DNA of 10,146 nucleotides from Flavobacterium psychrophilum (GCA_020720185.1 DYPB01000076.1:1-10146), one strand, 5' to 3'. Shown: positions 1 to 7,676, numbered from the stretch's first letter. Numbers and translations: made by a program. The notes: generated from the sequence alone by a model not told the origin.

Positions 1-51
1 GTTGGAATAATTCCGTCATGGGCGTTTCATCTGTTTATTCAATTTTTCTAT
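1..51. other. Window edge downstream of ccoG, no gene identified
   Basis: These bases follow the ccoG stop codon in the direction of transcription. Many cbb3 loci place ccoH (fixH) here. On the minus strand an ATG at 30 gives only four codons before TGA. An ATG at 19 opens a frame reading MTELFQ that runs off the edge. Neither resembles the usual ccoH start with a WG-containing membrane segment. On the plus strand two frames are open from the edge, one ending at TAA 57-59, the other overlapping ccoG, but both are too short to judge. The identity of the downstream gene cannot be decided here. Confidence 0.4.
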
Positions 52-1473
52 TTAATTAAAACTTCTTGGCGAAAGGAAAGTAGTTTTTGCTGTTTCTAAC
101 AGGTTTTTTCCGTCGTAAACTCCAATTTTTAATTTTATATTATCGCCTTCTAATTTGTATTTATTTATCTCTATAAATAATGTTCCTTCGGATAAACCTT
201 GTTTAATTACTTTAAAATTTTTATTTCCAACCAATTTAATTGTTCCTGAATGAGATAATATTTCAAAATGTATATTGTTATAATCTTTTACTGTTTTATT
301 TACAATTTTATAGGTATAAATATTACTTATTTTATCTCCTTTGTGCTGAAATAATTGACCTGGTAGTCTTAAAATAGTAGTTTCTATATCATTTCTTAAA
401 AATAACAATCCTATAAAAAGGGTAATTAAAATACCTAAAACAACCGTATAACCTTTCATTCTTGTTGTAAACTTAAAAGGCTCGTTTTTTTCAATTTCAT
501 CTTCAGATGCGTATCGAATTAATCCTTTTGGTAAACCAACATTTGTCATTATTGTATCACATTCATCAATACAAGCAGTACAATTTGTACATTCTAATTG
601 CGTTCCGTTTCTAATATCAATACCTGTAGGACAGACATTTACGCATTGATGACAGTCAATACAATCTCCTTTACCTGTTGTGGATCTATCTTCATTTTTA
701 TTGAATTTGGCTCTGCCTTTTTCTTTTTCTCCTCTCACAAAATCATAGGCAACATTTATAGATTTGTTGTCTAACAATACGCCTTGCAATCTGCCGTAAG
801 GACAAGCGATGATACAAACTTGTTCTCTAAACCATGCGAAAATAAAATAAAAAACTCCAGTGAAAATTAAGAGTGCAATAAAATTGCTTAAATGATTTAA
901 AGGACCTTCTTGAATCATTAAATACAATTTATCGCTACCAATAATATAGGCTAAAAATACATTGGCAATTCCAAAAGAAACAACAAAAAATATGAACCAT
1001 TTGGTTAATCTTTTTCTTATTTTTTCAGCATTCCATTCTTGTTTTTGTAGTCTCATCTGAGCACCACGATCACCTTCTATCCAAAATTCTATTCGTCTAA
1101 AAACCATTTCAAGGAAAATGGTTTGCGGACATATCCAACCACAGAATAATCGACCATAAATTACTGTAAATAGTATCACAAATACCACACCGATAATCAT
1201 TGCCAATACAAATAGATAGAAATCTTGTGGCCAAAATGGAAAGCCAAGTATATTAAAACGCCTTTCTAAGACATTAAACATCATAAATTGATTGCCATTT
1301 ACTTTAATAAATGGATTAGCAATTAATGTAATTAATAGAAAATAGCTTACCCATTTTCTGTATTCATAAAATTTACCTTTTGGTTGTTTGGGAAAGAGAA
1401 ATTTTCTGTTTCCTGATTCGTCAATCGTTCCTATGGAGTCCCTAAAACTCTCTTCTTCAAATGATTCTGACAT
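52..1473 (-). CDS. ccoG: CcoG/RdxA/FixG cytochrome oxidase accessory protein, membrane-bound 4Fe-4S protein
   Basis: This 473-residue inner-membrane protein is required for or assists cbb3 oxidase assembly. Work on proteobacterial relatives proposes that it reduces Cu(II) to Cu(I) before copper delivery to the CuB site. About five membrane segments are visible (roughly residues 42-60, 84-108, 158-178, 195-214 and 342-359). Cysteine pairs sit in CGWICP (C111, C115) and CIIACP (C220, C224). A two-cluster ferredoxin domain follows: CIDCHQCVNVCP (C271, C274, C277, C281) and CTNCTACIDEC (C295, C298, C301, C305). Residues from about 380 to the end form the Ig-like FixG C-terminal domain. Length is normal for the family and all cluster ligands are intact. 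It is the last oxidase gene visible. A strong hairpin lies between it and ccoP, so its mRNA level may differ from that of the structural genes. Confidence 0.96.
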   Translation of the reverse strand: MSESFEEESFRDSIGTIDESGNRKFLFPKQPKGKFYEYRKWVSYFLLITLIANPFIKVNGNQFMMFNVLERRFNILGFPFWPQDFYLFVLAMIIGVVFVILFTVIYGRLFCGWICPQTIFLEMVFRRIEFWIEGDRGAQMRLQKQEWNAEKIRKRLTKWFIFFVVSFGIANVFLAYIIGSDKLYLMIQEGPLNHLSNFIALLIFTGVFYFIFAWFREQVCIIACPYGRLQGVLLDNKSINVAYDFVRGEKEKGRAKFNKNEDRSTTGKGDCIDCHQCVNVCPTGIDIRNGTQLECTNCTACIDECDTIMTNVGLPKGLIRYASEDEIEKNEPFKFTTRMKGYTVVLGILITLFIGLLFLRNDIETTILRLPGQLFQHKGDKISNIYTYKIVNKTVKDYNNIHFEILSHSGTIKLVGNKNFKVIKQGLSEGTLFIEINKYKLEGDNIKLKIGVYDGKNLLETAKTTFLSPRSFN

Positions 1474-1497
1474 TTTTTGATATTTAGGCTTTTAGTA

Positions 1498-1532
1498 ACA
1501 TTGCCAACCTCAAGTTTTGAGATTGGCAATGT
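1498..1532 (-). promoter_or_regulatory. Intercistronic hairpin between ccoP and ccoG
   Basis: An inverted repeat with 16-bp arms and a 3-nt loop fills half of the 69-bp ccoP-ccoG gap. The arm at 1498-1513 reads ACATTGCCAACCTCAA and pairs with 1517-1532. The only non-Watson-Crick position (1508/1522) becomes a G-U pair in the minus-strand operon transcript, so the RNA stem is unbroken. No T-run follows it in the direction of transcription; the next bases on that strand are TACTAAAAGCC. It is therefore not a typical intrinsic terminator. A role in mRNA stability, processing or partial attenuation is inferred. Confidence 0.7.
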
Positions 1533-1542
1533 CTAAAAAAAA

Positions 1543-2460
1543 TTATTTTACTTTTGTAGTATCAGCTACTGGTGCAGTTTTTGCTCCATCTTCTACCCAG
1601 ATTTCTCCGTCTGGTGCTTTTGCATCTTTAGGATTAGTGCCTTTTAATGACAGTACATAACTGGCTACTTTTTGCATTTGTTTTGGTTTTAATGTTCCTT
1701 TCCAAGAAATCATTCCTTTTCCATCTCTACCTCCATTAACAAGGGTGTGGAAAACATTTTTAATACCTCCTCCTAAAATCCATCGATCGTCGGTTAGATT
1801 TGGTCCAATAGCTCCTCCTCCATCGGCTCTATGACAAGCGGCACAATTTGCGGTAAATATTTCCTTTCCTTCAGCTAATGATGGTGGGTCTGTTAATAAA
1901 ACTACGGTTTTTTCATCCATTAAATCAGGAGCGGTTTTTTGATATTCTGCAATATCAAATTTGGCTTGAATCATTTCTTTTTTAAGTTCCATTTCTTGAT
2001 TATCGCCACCCATTATTTCAAATCGAACTAAATATACAACGGCAAAAACAATACAGCTATAGAAAAGATATACCCACCATGGTGGTAAATTATTATCTAA
2101 TTCTTTTATACCATCGTAATCATGATGTAGTAAGATTGACTCGTTTTCGATTGGTTCAGATTTAGTTAATGCTTTCATTAATTTTTTGTACCAGTCACTC
2201 TCTCTTAAACTTGTATTGGCTTTTAGATCGGCAATTTTCTTTTGCTCTTCTGTCATTATTTGATACAATACATTATTAACAGCTGCTATAAGAATTTCCA
2301 TCGCAATTATCAAAAATAAGATTACGAATAGAAATAGTAACACTGCTGGGTATTTTATGAATGCTGGTTTGTCTCCAGAGTCGATAAAGTATTCTACCAA
2401 ACCAAAAATGGTGAAGAAAATTAGGGGAACTCTTATATATGCTGGAAGTAATTTTTTCAT
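1543..2460 (-). CDS. ccoP: CcoP, cbb3-type cytochrome c oxidase subunit III, single-haem form
   Basis: This 305-residue membrane-anchored c-type cytochrome passes electrons toward the CcoO haem and the catalytic subunit. Two hydrophobic segments occur near the N terminus (about residues 7-27 and 38-66). A third (about 127-147, beginning LPPWWVYLFY) lies in the FixP N-terminal-type domain after a soluble linker. The cytochrome c domain covers about 193-275, with the haem site CAACH at 206-210 and M250 (GKGM) as the likely sixth ligand. Only one CxxCH is present, whereas the well-studied proteobacterial CcoP carries two haems. The extra N-terminal membrane region is also unlike the proteobacterial form with one anchor. 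The tail from about 275 is low-complexity and rich in Lys, Ala and Asp. The gene begins 18 bases after the ccoQ stop, consistent with one operon. Confidence 0.95.
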   Translation of the reverse strand: MKKLLPAYIRVPLIFFTIFGLVEYFIDSGDKPAFIKYPAVLLFLFVILFLIIAMEILIAAVNNVLYQIMTEEQKKIADLKANTSLRESDWYKKLMKALTKSEPIENESILLHHDYDGIKELDNNLPPWWVYLFYSCIVFAVVYLVRFEIMGGDNQEMELKKEMIQAKFDIAEYQKTAPDLMDEKTVVLLTDPPSLAEGKEIFTANCAACHRADGGGAIGPNLTDDRWILGGGIKNVFHTLVNGGRDGKGMISWKGTLKPKQMQKVASYVLSLKGTNPKDAKAPDGEIWVEDGAKTAPVADTTKVK

Positions 2461-2478
2461 TTCTACTTTTTTTTAAAA

Positions 2479-2646
2479 TTAATCGTTTAAAGGCATTTGA
2501 CTCAATTCCTGAATTTTTTCTTTCTTATAGGAATAAACCCATACTGCTAATCCTAAAAAGAATGAGAAAAATATTAACATTGCTGTTATTGGATACATTG
2601 CAACTCCTGCAATAGTTTCCATACTGTGTTTTATTTGTTCAAACAT
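2479..2646 (-). CDS. ccoQ: CcoQ-like small subunit of cbb3 oxidase
   Basis: This is a 55-residue reading frame lying exactly where ccoQ is expected, between ccoNO and ccoP. It starts MFEQIKHSMETIAG. One membrane helix follows (about residues 17-38, YPITAMLIFFSFFLGLAVWV), then a basic stretch YSYKKEK, and it ends MPLND. A short protein with one helix and a charged cytoplasmic tail fits the CcoQ/FixQ family, which stabilises the complex. The ATG lies 4 bases after the ccoNO stop (TAA TAAG ATG) and the stop is 18 bases before the ccoP start, so translation is probably coupled. The sequence is too short for strong homology by eye, so identification rests on position, size and topology. Confidence 0.88.
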   Translation of the reverse strand: MFEQIKHSMETIAGVAMYPITAMLIFFSFFLGLAVWVYSYKKEKIQELSQMPLND

Positions 2647-2650
2647 CTTA

Positions 2651-4846
2651 TTATTGCTTTGATTTATCTTTTACTTTAATATCTGTTCCTAATCTTTGGA
2701 TGTAGGCAATCATTGCTACAATTTCTCTATCTGCCATTGGAATGAATTTTTCTCCATTCGCAGCCGCTTTTTTCTTACTTTCTTCATAACTTTTTACGAA
2801 ATCTGGGTCAGAATGTAAGTTTTTCTCTATTTGATTGGATTGAAAATGAATTGATTTTTGAGCATTTGCAATTTCATAATCTGTATATGGAACGCCTAAT
2901 TCTCTCATTGTTTTCATTTTTTTCTCTATTAATGAGATATCCATTGGTTCATTGTCAAATAACCATTTGTAACTTGGCATTATTGATCCTGGCGAGATGC
3001 TTTGTGGGCTCCAGAAGTGGTTAAAATGCCAATTATCGTTGTATTTACCGCCACATCTTAATAAATCTGGACCTGTTCTTTTTGATCCCCAAAGGAATGG
3101 ATGATCGTAAACAAATTCTCCTGCTTTTGATTGTGGTCCGTATCGTTCTACTTCACTACGGAATGGTCTTACTTGTTGAGAGTGGCAGTTTACACAACCT
3201 TCTCTGATGTATAAATCTCTTCCTTCTAATTCAAGTGGTGTGTATGGTTTTACGCTTGCTATAGTTGGTATATTGGATTTAACCATTATTGTTGGTACAA
3301 TTTGAATAATTCCTCCGATTAAAATTGCAATTGTTGCTAAAATTGTTAATTGAATTGGTTTTCTTTCTAACCAAGGGTGGAATTTTTCTCCTTTTACTCT
3401 TCCTGCGCTAAGTCTTTCTAATGCTGGTGCTTCTGCTAATTCATCTTCAATATTTGCATTTGCTTTTACTGTTCTGATGATATTATATACTAATACAAGC
3501 ATTCCTATTAAATATAATGTTCCTCCAGTTGCACGCATGGCATACATTGGCATAATTTCTTTCACTGTTTCAAGGAAGTTTCCGTAAGTTAATGAACCGT
3601 CAGGATTGAATTGTTTCCACATTGAGGCTTGTACAAAACCTGCAACATACATTGGTAGTGTATATAAGATAATTCCTAAAGTTCCTATCCAAAAGTGAAA
3701 GTTCGCTAATTTTGTAGAATATAAAGTTCCTTTTGTCATTCGAGGTATTAACCAATAAATCATACCAAATGCCATAAATCCGTTCCAAGCTAAGGCTCCA
3801 ACATGTACATGGGCAACGATCCAATCAGTAAAGTGTGCAATAGCATTTACATTTTTTAGTGATAACATTGGCCCTTCAAAAGTTGCCATTCCATAACCTG
3901 TAATGGCTACTACAAAGAATTTTAATATTGGATCAACTCGAACTTTATCCCAAACACCTCTTAGGGTAAGTAATCCATTGATCATACCTCCCCAAGATGG
4001 TGCAATAAGCATAATTGAAAAAACTACTCCTAAATTTTGTGCCCAAGTGGGTAAGGCAGAGTATAATAAATGGTGTGGTCCTGCCCAGATATAAATAAAG
4101 ATTAAAGACCAAAAGTGTACAATTGATAGTCTGTAAGAATAAACAGGTCTGTTAGCTGCTTTTGGTACAAAATAATACATTAATCCCAAATATGGTGTGG
4201 TTAAGAAGAATGCTACGGCATTGTGTCCGTACCACCATTGCACTAATGCGTCTTGAACTCCTGCATAAACAGTATAACTTTTCATAGAATTTATTGCTAT
4301 TGGCAATTCTAAATTATTAAAAATATGCAATACTGCAACAGTAACAAATGTGGATATATAAAACCAAATGGCTACATAAAAGTGTCGCTCTCTTCTATTA
4401 ATCATAGTACCAATCATATTGATACCCATAGCTACCCAAGATAAAGTAATTGCAATATCAATTGGCCATTCTAATTCTGCATATTCATGAGTGGAAGTAT
4501 AACCTAAAGGCAAGGTAATTGCTGCTGCTACAATGATTGATTGCCAAGTCCAAAAATGGAAATTGCTTAAAAAATCGCTATACATTCTAGTTTTTAATAA
4601 TCTTTGCATCGAATAATACATTCCTGCAAAAAAGGCATTCCCTACAAAGGCAAAAATTGCTGCATTGGTATGCAAGGGTCTCAATCTGCCATAACTTAAC
4701 CAAGAAATTCCATCGGTTAAATTTGGAAAAAGATAATAGAAAGCTTCTAATAGCCCAACTAACATGGCTACTACACCAAAGATGATGGTGGCATAAATGA
4801 ATCTCTTTACAATTTTGTTGTCGTAATAAAATTGTTGTATTTCCAT
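2651..4846 (-). CDS. ccoNO: CcoNO, fused cbb3-type cytochrome c oxidase subunits I and II
   Basis: This 731-residue protein reduces O2 to water and pumps protons. Residues 1 to about 460 are CcoN, a 12-helix haem-copper oxidase subunit. Visible ligands are H59 (RPLHTNA) and H348 for low-spin haem b, H346 for haem b3 (WIVAHVHVG), and H208, H258 and H259 for CuB. Y252 in IYIWAGPHH is the tyrosine expected to cross-link to H208. After a charged linker (about 461-495) comes CcoO: one anchor helix (about 497-520), then a cytochrome c domain with CVNCH at 551-555 followed by SQQVRPF, and M623 (GSIMPSY) as the likely axial ligand. Proteobacteria encode these as two proteins; here the frame is continuous with no internal stop. 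It starts 2 bases after the ccoS stop. Confidence 0.97.
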   Translation of the reverse strand: MEIQQFYYDNKIVKRFIYATIIFGVVAMLVGLLEAFYYLFPNLTDGISWLSYGRLRPLHTNAAIFAFVGNAFFAGMYYSMQRLLKTRMYSDFLSNFHFWTWQSIIVAAAITLPLGYTSTHEYAELEWPIDIAITLSWVAMGINMIGTMINRRERHFYVAIWFYISTFVTVAVLHIFNNLELPIAINSMKSYTVYAGVQDALVQWWYGHNAVAFFLTTPYLGLMYYFVPKAANRPVYSYRLSIVHFWSLIFIYIWAGPHHLLYSALPTWAQNLGVVFSIMLIAPSWGGMINGLLTLRGVWDKVRVDPILKFFVVAITGYGMATFEGPMLSLKNVNAIAHFTDWIVAHVHVGALAWNGFMAFGMIYWLIPRMTKGTLYSTKLANFHFWIGTLGIILYTLPMYVAGFVQASMWKQFNPDGSLTYGNFLETVKEIMPMYAMRATGGTLYLIGMLVLVYNIIRTVKANANIEDELAEAPALERLSAGRVKGEKFHPWLERKPIQLTILATIAILIGGIIQIVPTIMVKSNIPTIASVKPYTPLELEGRDLYIREGCVNCHSQQVRPFRSEVERYGPQSKAGEFVYDHPFLWGSKRTGPDLLRCGGKYNDNWHFNHFWSPQSISPGSIMPSYKWLFDNEPMDISLIEKKMKTMRELGVPYTDYEIANAQKSIHFQSNQIEKNLHSDPDFVKSYEESKKKAAANGEKFIPMADREIVAMIAYIQRLGTDIKVKDKSKQ

Positions 4847-4848
4847 AA

Positions 4849-5055
4849 TTAATTTTGTTTTGTTATTTTATTGTTTTTTGTTTTTTTTGTTTCTACTTTT
4901 TTAGAGGATAGTTTTAATTCGTCATCAAATAACATTCGAACTGAAGGTGTATAATTATCCTCATATTGACCTGATTTTACGGCCATAATAAAAGAGATAA
5001 GAAAACCTACTGCAATTACAATACTTACTGTTATTAATATATATATAACACTCAT
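4849..5055 (-). CDS. ccoS: CcoS, cbb3-type oxidase assembly protein
   Basis: This 68-residue protein has one N-terminal membrane helix (about residues 4-25) followed by the CcoS signature AVKSGQYED...TPSVRMLFDDE (about 25-46). The tail is rich in Lys, Thr and Asn and is not conserved in the family. In proteobacteria CcoS is needed to insert haem b and copper into CcoN. It lies 92 bp downstream of ccoI and 2 bp before ccoNO. The gap before it carries a -7 element and an Fnr-type site, so it is probably the first gene of its own ccoSNOQPG transcript. The start is well placed: it leads directly into the helix, and no extension is needed. Confidence 0.95.
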   Translation of the reverse strand: MSVIYILITVSIVIAVGFLISFIMAVKSGQYEDNYTPSVRMLFDDELKLSSKKVETKKTKNNKITKQN

Positions 5056-5072
5056 AGCTAAAATTTATGTAG

Positions 5073-5080
5073 CAAAAATA
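5073..5080 (-). promoter_or_regulatory. Predicted -7 element of the ccoS promoter
   Basis: On the minus strand this reads TATTTTTG, an exact match to the Bacteroidota -7 consensus TAnnTTTG, 17 bases before the ccoS start codon. No good -33 TTG element lies at the usual distance upstream. That is expected if an activator bound at the nearby Fnr-type site replaces it. Transcription would start near 5068, giving a leader of about 13 bases. Confidence 0.55.
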
Positions 5081-5103
5081 ATTATCAATTTAGAATTAGA
5101 ATA

Positions 5104-5115
5104 TGATATTTATCA
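5104..5115. promoter_or_regulatory. Fnr-type operator upstream of ccoS
   Basis: TGATATTTATCA has both half-sites of the Crp/Fnr-family consensus TGA-N6-TCA, and specifically the Fnr form TGAT-N4-ATCA. If the first base of the -7 element is taken as -12, its centre lies at -41.5, the classical class II activator position. This predicts activation of ccoSNOQPG by an Fnr-like regulator under low oxygen, presumably the protein encoded at 7813-8496. Confidence 0.6.
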
Positions 5116-5147
5116 GTTTTTGAACTTTTGTTAATTTTTTGTTAAAT

Positions 5148-7520
5148 TTATTTAACTCTTGAAAATATATTAGTTACTATTGTTACAAAACTTACGATAG
5201 TAATTGTACTTAATGGCATTATAATTGCTGCAAAGATAGGTGATAAATTTCCGGTAATGGCATAACTTAAGCCAGTAATATTATATAATAATGATATTCC
5301 AAAACTGAGATAAATGGTTGTCATTGCATTTTTTGAATATTTCATAAAAAACGCAATATTTTTAAACTGCGAAGCATCTAAAATACCATCGCAAGCGGGC
5401 GAAAACACATTTACATTCTCTGAAATTGATATCCCTACATTGCTTTGGGCTAACGCTCCTGCATCGTTAAGTCCGTCGCCAACCATCATTACATTATGGC
5501 CTTGTTTTTGTAAATTATTTATAAATTCTAGTTTTTGTTCTGGTTTTTGATTAAAAACTAAATCCGTATTTGAGGGCATTAATCGTTGTAACGATTCTTT
5601 TTCGCCATCGTTATCGCCTGATAAAATGATTAATTTGTATTTTCTACTTAATGTTTCAAATAGTGTTTCCAAACCATCTCTGTATTGATTGTTGAAGATG
5701 AATTTTCCTAGATAACGGTCGTCAATTTTGATATGAACAATGGTTTGCTTTAAATTATTAGAATCATCAATACCAACAAAAGATGCGGAACCTATTTTTA
5801 TTAAATGTCCGTTAATAATTCCTTGAACACCTTTTCCTGTAATTTCATCAAAATTATTGACTGTGGTTTTTGAAACATTAGGTAAATAATCATATAACCG
5901 TCTACTTAGAGGATGGTTAGAGGCTCTAATTAAATTTTTAAATAGTAGTAAATCGTCATCTGAATAATTCCCGTCAAAGCTTATTGCTGATTTTTTATCG
6001 GTTGTTATTGTGCCTGTTTTATCAAATACAATCGTATCGACTTTTGCTAATTGTTCTATAACAGTGGCATTTTTTAGGTATAATTTCCGATTTCCCATAA
6101 TTCGTAAAACATTTCCTAATGTAAAAGGTGCTGTTAAGGCTAATGCACAGGGACAGGCAACAATTAGAATTGCTGTAAAAACATTGAAAGCCGTATTGAT
6201 ATCTATAAATGCCCAATAGATAAAGGAAATTATTGATAATGAGAGTAATACTGGTGTAAAATACCTACTTATTTTGTTGGTTATTGTTTTGTGTTTTATT
6301 TCGACTGTTTTCTGAAAAACATCGTTACTCCATAGTTGTGTTAAATAACTTTGCGAAATGGTAAATAGAACTTCCATTTCTATTACTTTTCCTAATTGTT
6401 TTCCGCCTGCAAAAACCTTGTCTCCCGATTTTTTTTCTATTGGAATGGCTTCACCCGAAACAAAACTATAATCTAATGAGGCGTTTTCTGATATTAATAT
6501 TCCATCAACAGGAATTAACTCTTGATTTCTAATCAACAATCTATCACCTTTTTCTATATCATAAACCGAAACTGGTATTTCGTCTCCGTTTGAAAGTATT
6601 TTTGTAACCGCAATAGGAAAGTATGATTTGTAATCCCTTTCAAAGGATAAAAAATCATAGGTTTTTTGTTGAAATAATTTGCCTAATAACATAAAGAAAA
6701 TTAGTCCAGCCATACTATCAAAAAAACCTTGTCCGTAATCAAAAATAATATCTATCGTGCTTCTTACAAACATCACAACAATTCCTAGTGCTATTGGAAT
6801 TTCGATATTAAATAGTCTTGATTTTATACTACTCCAAGCCGCTGTGTAATAACCGCTGGCAGAATAGAAAAAGGTGGGTAAAGAAAGTGCAAATATTAAC
6901 CATCTAAAAAAACCTCGATATTGATCAATCCAAAATTCTTTTACTTCAAAATATTCTGGAAAAGAGAGTAACATAATATTTCCAAAACAAAAGAAAGCTA
7001 CTCCAATTTTATAGGTTAAACTCCTGTCTATCTTATGTTTACCAGTTTCATAATTTTCTAAACTAATATAGGGTTCATAGCCAATAGAATGGAGCAAGAG
7101 TACTATTTTTTTTAGAGATACTTCTTTTGGATTGTAGTTTATTCTTACTTTTTTTTCTGAAAAATTAACTTGTGAGGTGGTTATTCCGTCTTGAAGTCGT
7201 TGTAAATTTTCTAATATCCAAATACAAGAACTACAATGAATATGAGGAATGTACAACGAAATGATTGCAGTAGAATTTTCCTGAAAATCTATTAATTTAT
7301 TTACAATATCTTCATTGTCTAAAAAATCATATTTTCCTAATGTTTCTTGTGGGGTTGCTCCTGGTGATTTTTCAAAATCATAATAGCAAGATAAATCATT
7401 TTGACTAAAAATTTCATAAACGGTTTTGCAACCATTACAACAAAATATTTTATCGTCAAATTGTATTTTATCAGATTCTATAATATCTAAACCACAATGA
7501 AAACAATTTTTAGAGCCCAT
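5148..7520 (-). CDS. ccoI: CcoI/FixI copper-translocating P1B-type ATPase
   Basis: This 790-residue inner-membrane pump exports Cu(I) toward the periplasm and is needed for cbb3 oxidase assembly. The N terminus holds a cysteine cluster (CFHC at 6-9; C27, C28, C31) typical of the putative metal-binding domain of this subfamily. A heavy-metal-associated domain with C96-S-S-C99 follows (about 85-155). Eight membrane segments are visible: four before the actuator domain (SGEA at 355-358), two around the copper-binding CPC motif (C456, C458), and two at the C terminus. Catalytic motifs are intact: D500 in DKTGTIT (phosphorylation site), H536-P537, and GDGLND (681-686). The gene is divergent from the Crp/Fnr regulator. 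Its promoter region has been separated from an Fnr-type site by a MITE-like insertion. Length is usual for the family. Confidence 0.96.
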   Translation of the reverse strand: MGSKNCFHCGLDIIESDKIQFDDKIFCCNGCKTVYEIFSQNDLSCYYDFEKSPGATPQETLGKYDFLDNEDIVNKLIDFQENSTAIISLYIPHIHCSSCIWILENLQRLQDGITTSQVNFSEKKVRINYNPKEVSLKKIVLLLHSIGYEPYISLENYETGKHKIDRSLTYKIGVAFFCFGNIMLLSFPEYFEVKEFWIDQYRGFFRWLIFALSLPTFFYSASGYYTAAWSSIKSRLFNIEIPIALGIVVMFVRSTIDIIFDYGQGFFDSMAGLIFFMLLGKLFQQKTYDFLSFERDYKSYFPIAVTKILSNGDEIPVSVYDIEKGDRLLIRNQELIPVDGILISENASLDYSFVSGEAIPIEKKSGDKVFAGGKQLGKVIEMEVLFTISQSYLTQLWSNDVFQKTVEIKHKTITNKISRYFTPVLLSLSIISFIYWAFIDINTAFNVFTAILIVACPCALALTAPFTLGNVLRIMGNRKLYLKNATVIEQLAKVDTIVFDKTGTITTDKKSAISFDGNYSDDDLLLFKNLIRASNHPLSRRLYDYLPNVSKTTVNNFDEITGKGVQGIINGHLIKIGSASFVGIDDSNNLKQTIVHIKIDDRYLGKFIFNNQYRDGLETLFETLSRKYKLIILSGDNDGEKESLQRLMPSNTDLVFNQKPEQKLEFINNLQKQGHNVMMVGDGLNDAGALAQSNVGISISENVNVFSPACDGILDASQFKNIAFFMKYSKNAMTTIYLSFGISLLYNITGLSYAITGNLSPIFAAIIMPLSTITIVSFVTIVTNIFSRVK

Positions 7521-7544
7521 AATCTTACTTCTTTTTACCTACTA

Positions 7545-7552
7545 CAAAAGTA
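7545..7552 (-). promoter_or_regulatory. Predicted -7 element of the ccoI promoter
   Basis: On the minus strand this reads TACTTTTG, an exact match to TAnnTTTG, 24 bases before the ccoI ATG; transcription would start near 7540. I see no convincing -33 element. The present upstream DNA is the end of the inserted element at 7578-7759 rather than an operator. Confidence 0.5.
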
Positions 7553-7577
7553 ATCAAATATTATAAGAATATTGTAT

Positions 7578-7596
7578 GGTGGGTTCTATAAATTAG
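7578..7596 (+). repeat. Left terminal inverted repeat of the MITE-like element
   Basis: The 19 bp read GGTGGGTTCTATAAATTAG and match the right terminus except at the fourth base. The preceding four bases GTAT are the left copy of the presumed target duplication. The match stops abruptly after base 19. Confidence 0.8.
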
Positions 7597-7638
7597 CTGA
7601 TAGCTATTTTTGGAATTATTTTGAATAGATTTTTTCTT

Positions 7639-7676
7639 TCTTTCTGTTCAAATATGCCCATATTTGAACAAAAAGA
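7639..7676. repeat. Strong palindrome inside the MITE-like element
   Basis: The core at 7645-7670 has perfect 12-bp arms (left arm TGTTCAAATATG) around a CC spacer. After one mismatch (7644/7671) the symmetry continues for five more pairs (7639-7643 with 7672-7676), so 17 of 18 positions pair. It could be a stem-loop in RNA, a cruciform, or a dimeric operator. No gene for a dedicated regulator is nearby, and no poly-T tract follows it on the plus strand. On the minus strand the following bases are CTTTCTTTCTTTTTT-like pyrimidines, so weak termination of transcripts in that direction is possible. Confidence 0.75.

Noticed and set aside
1498..1540. The ccoP-ccoG hairpin followed by an A-run as a plus-strand or minus-strand terminator
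   Set aside because: Transcribed from either strand, the hairpin is not followed by U residues, so it lacks the feature that defines an intrinsic terminator.
3600..4094. Open frames of 63 to 74 codons overlapping ccoNO
   Set aside because: They lie inside an unambiguous oxidase gene with every ligand conserved, lack recognisable domains, and are explained as alternate-frame shadows.
5083..5094. A second Fnr site near the ccoS -7 element (AATTGATAATTATT on the minus strand)
   Set aside because: Only one half-site (TTGAT) is present; the other half does not match ATCAA, and it would overlap the promoter core.
5141..5156. GTTAAAT/ATTTAAC inverted repeat over the ccoI stop codon as a terminator
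   Set aside because: The arms are only 7 bp and almost wholly A-T, with a 2-base loop that cannot form a stable RNA hairpin and no following U-run.
5314..6219. Open frames on both strands overlapping ccoI
   Set aside because: They coincide with the conserved P-type ATPase motifs read in another frame and show no independent start signals.
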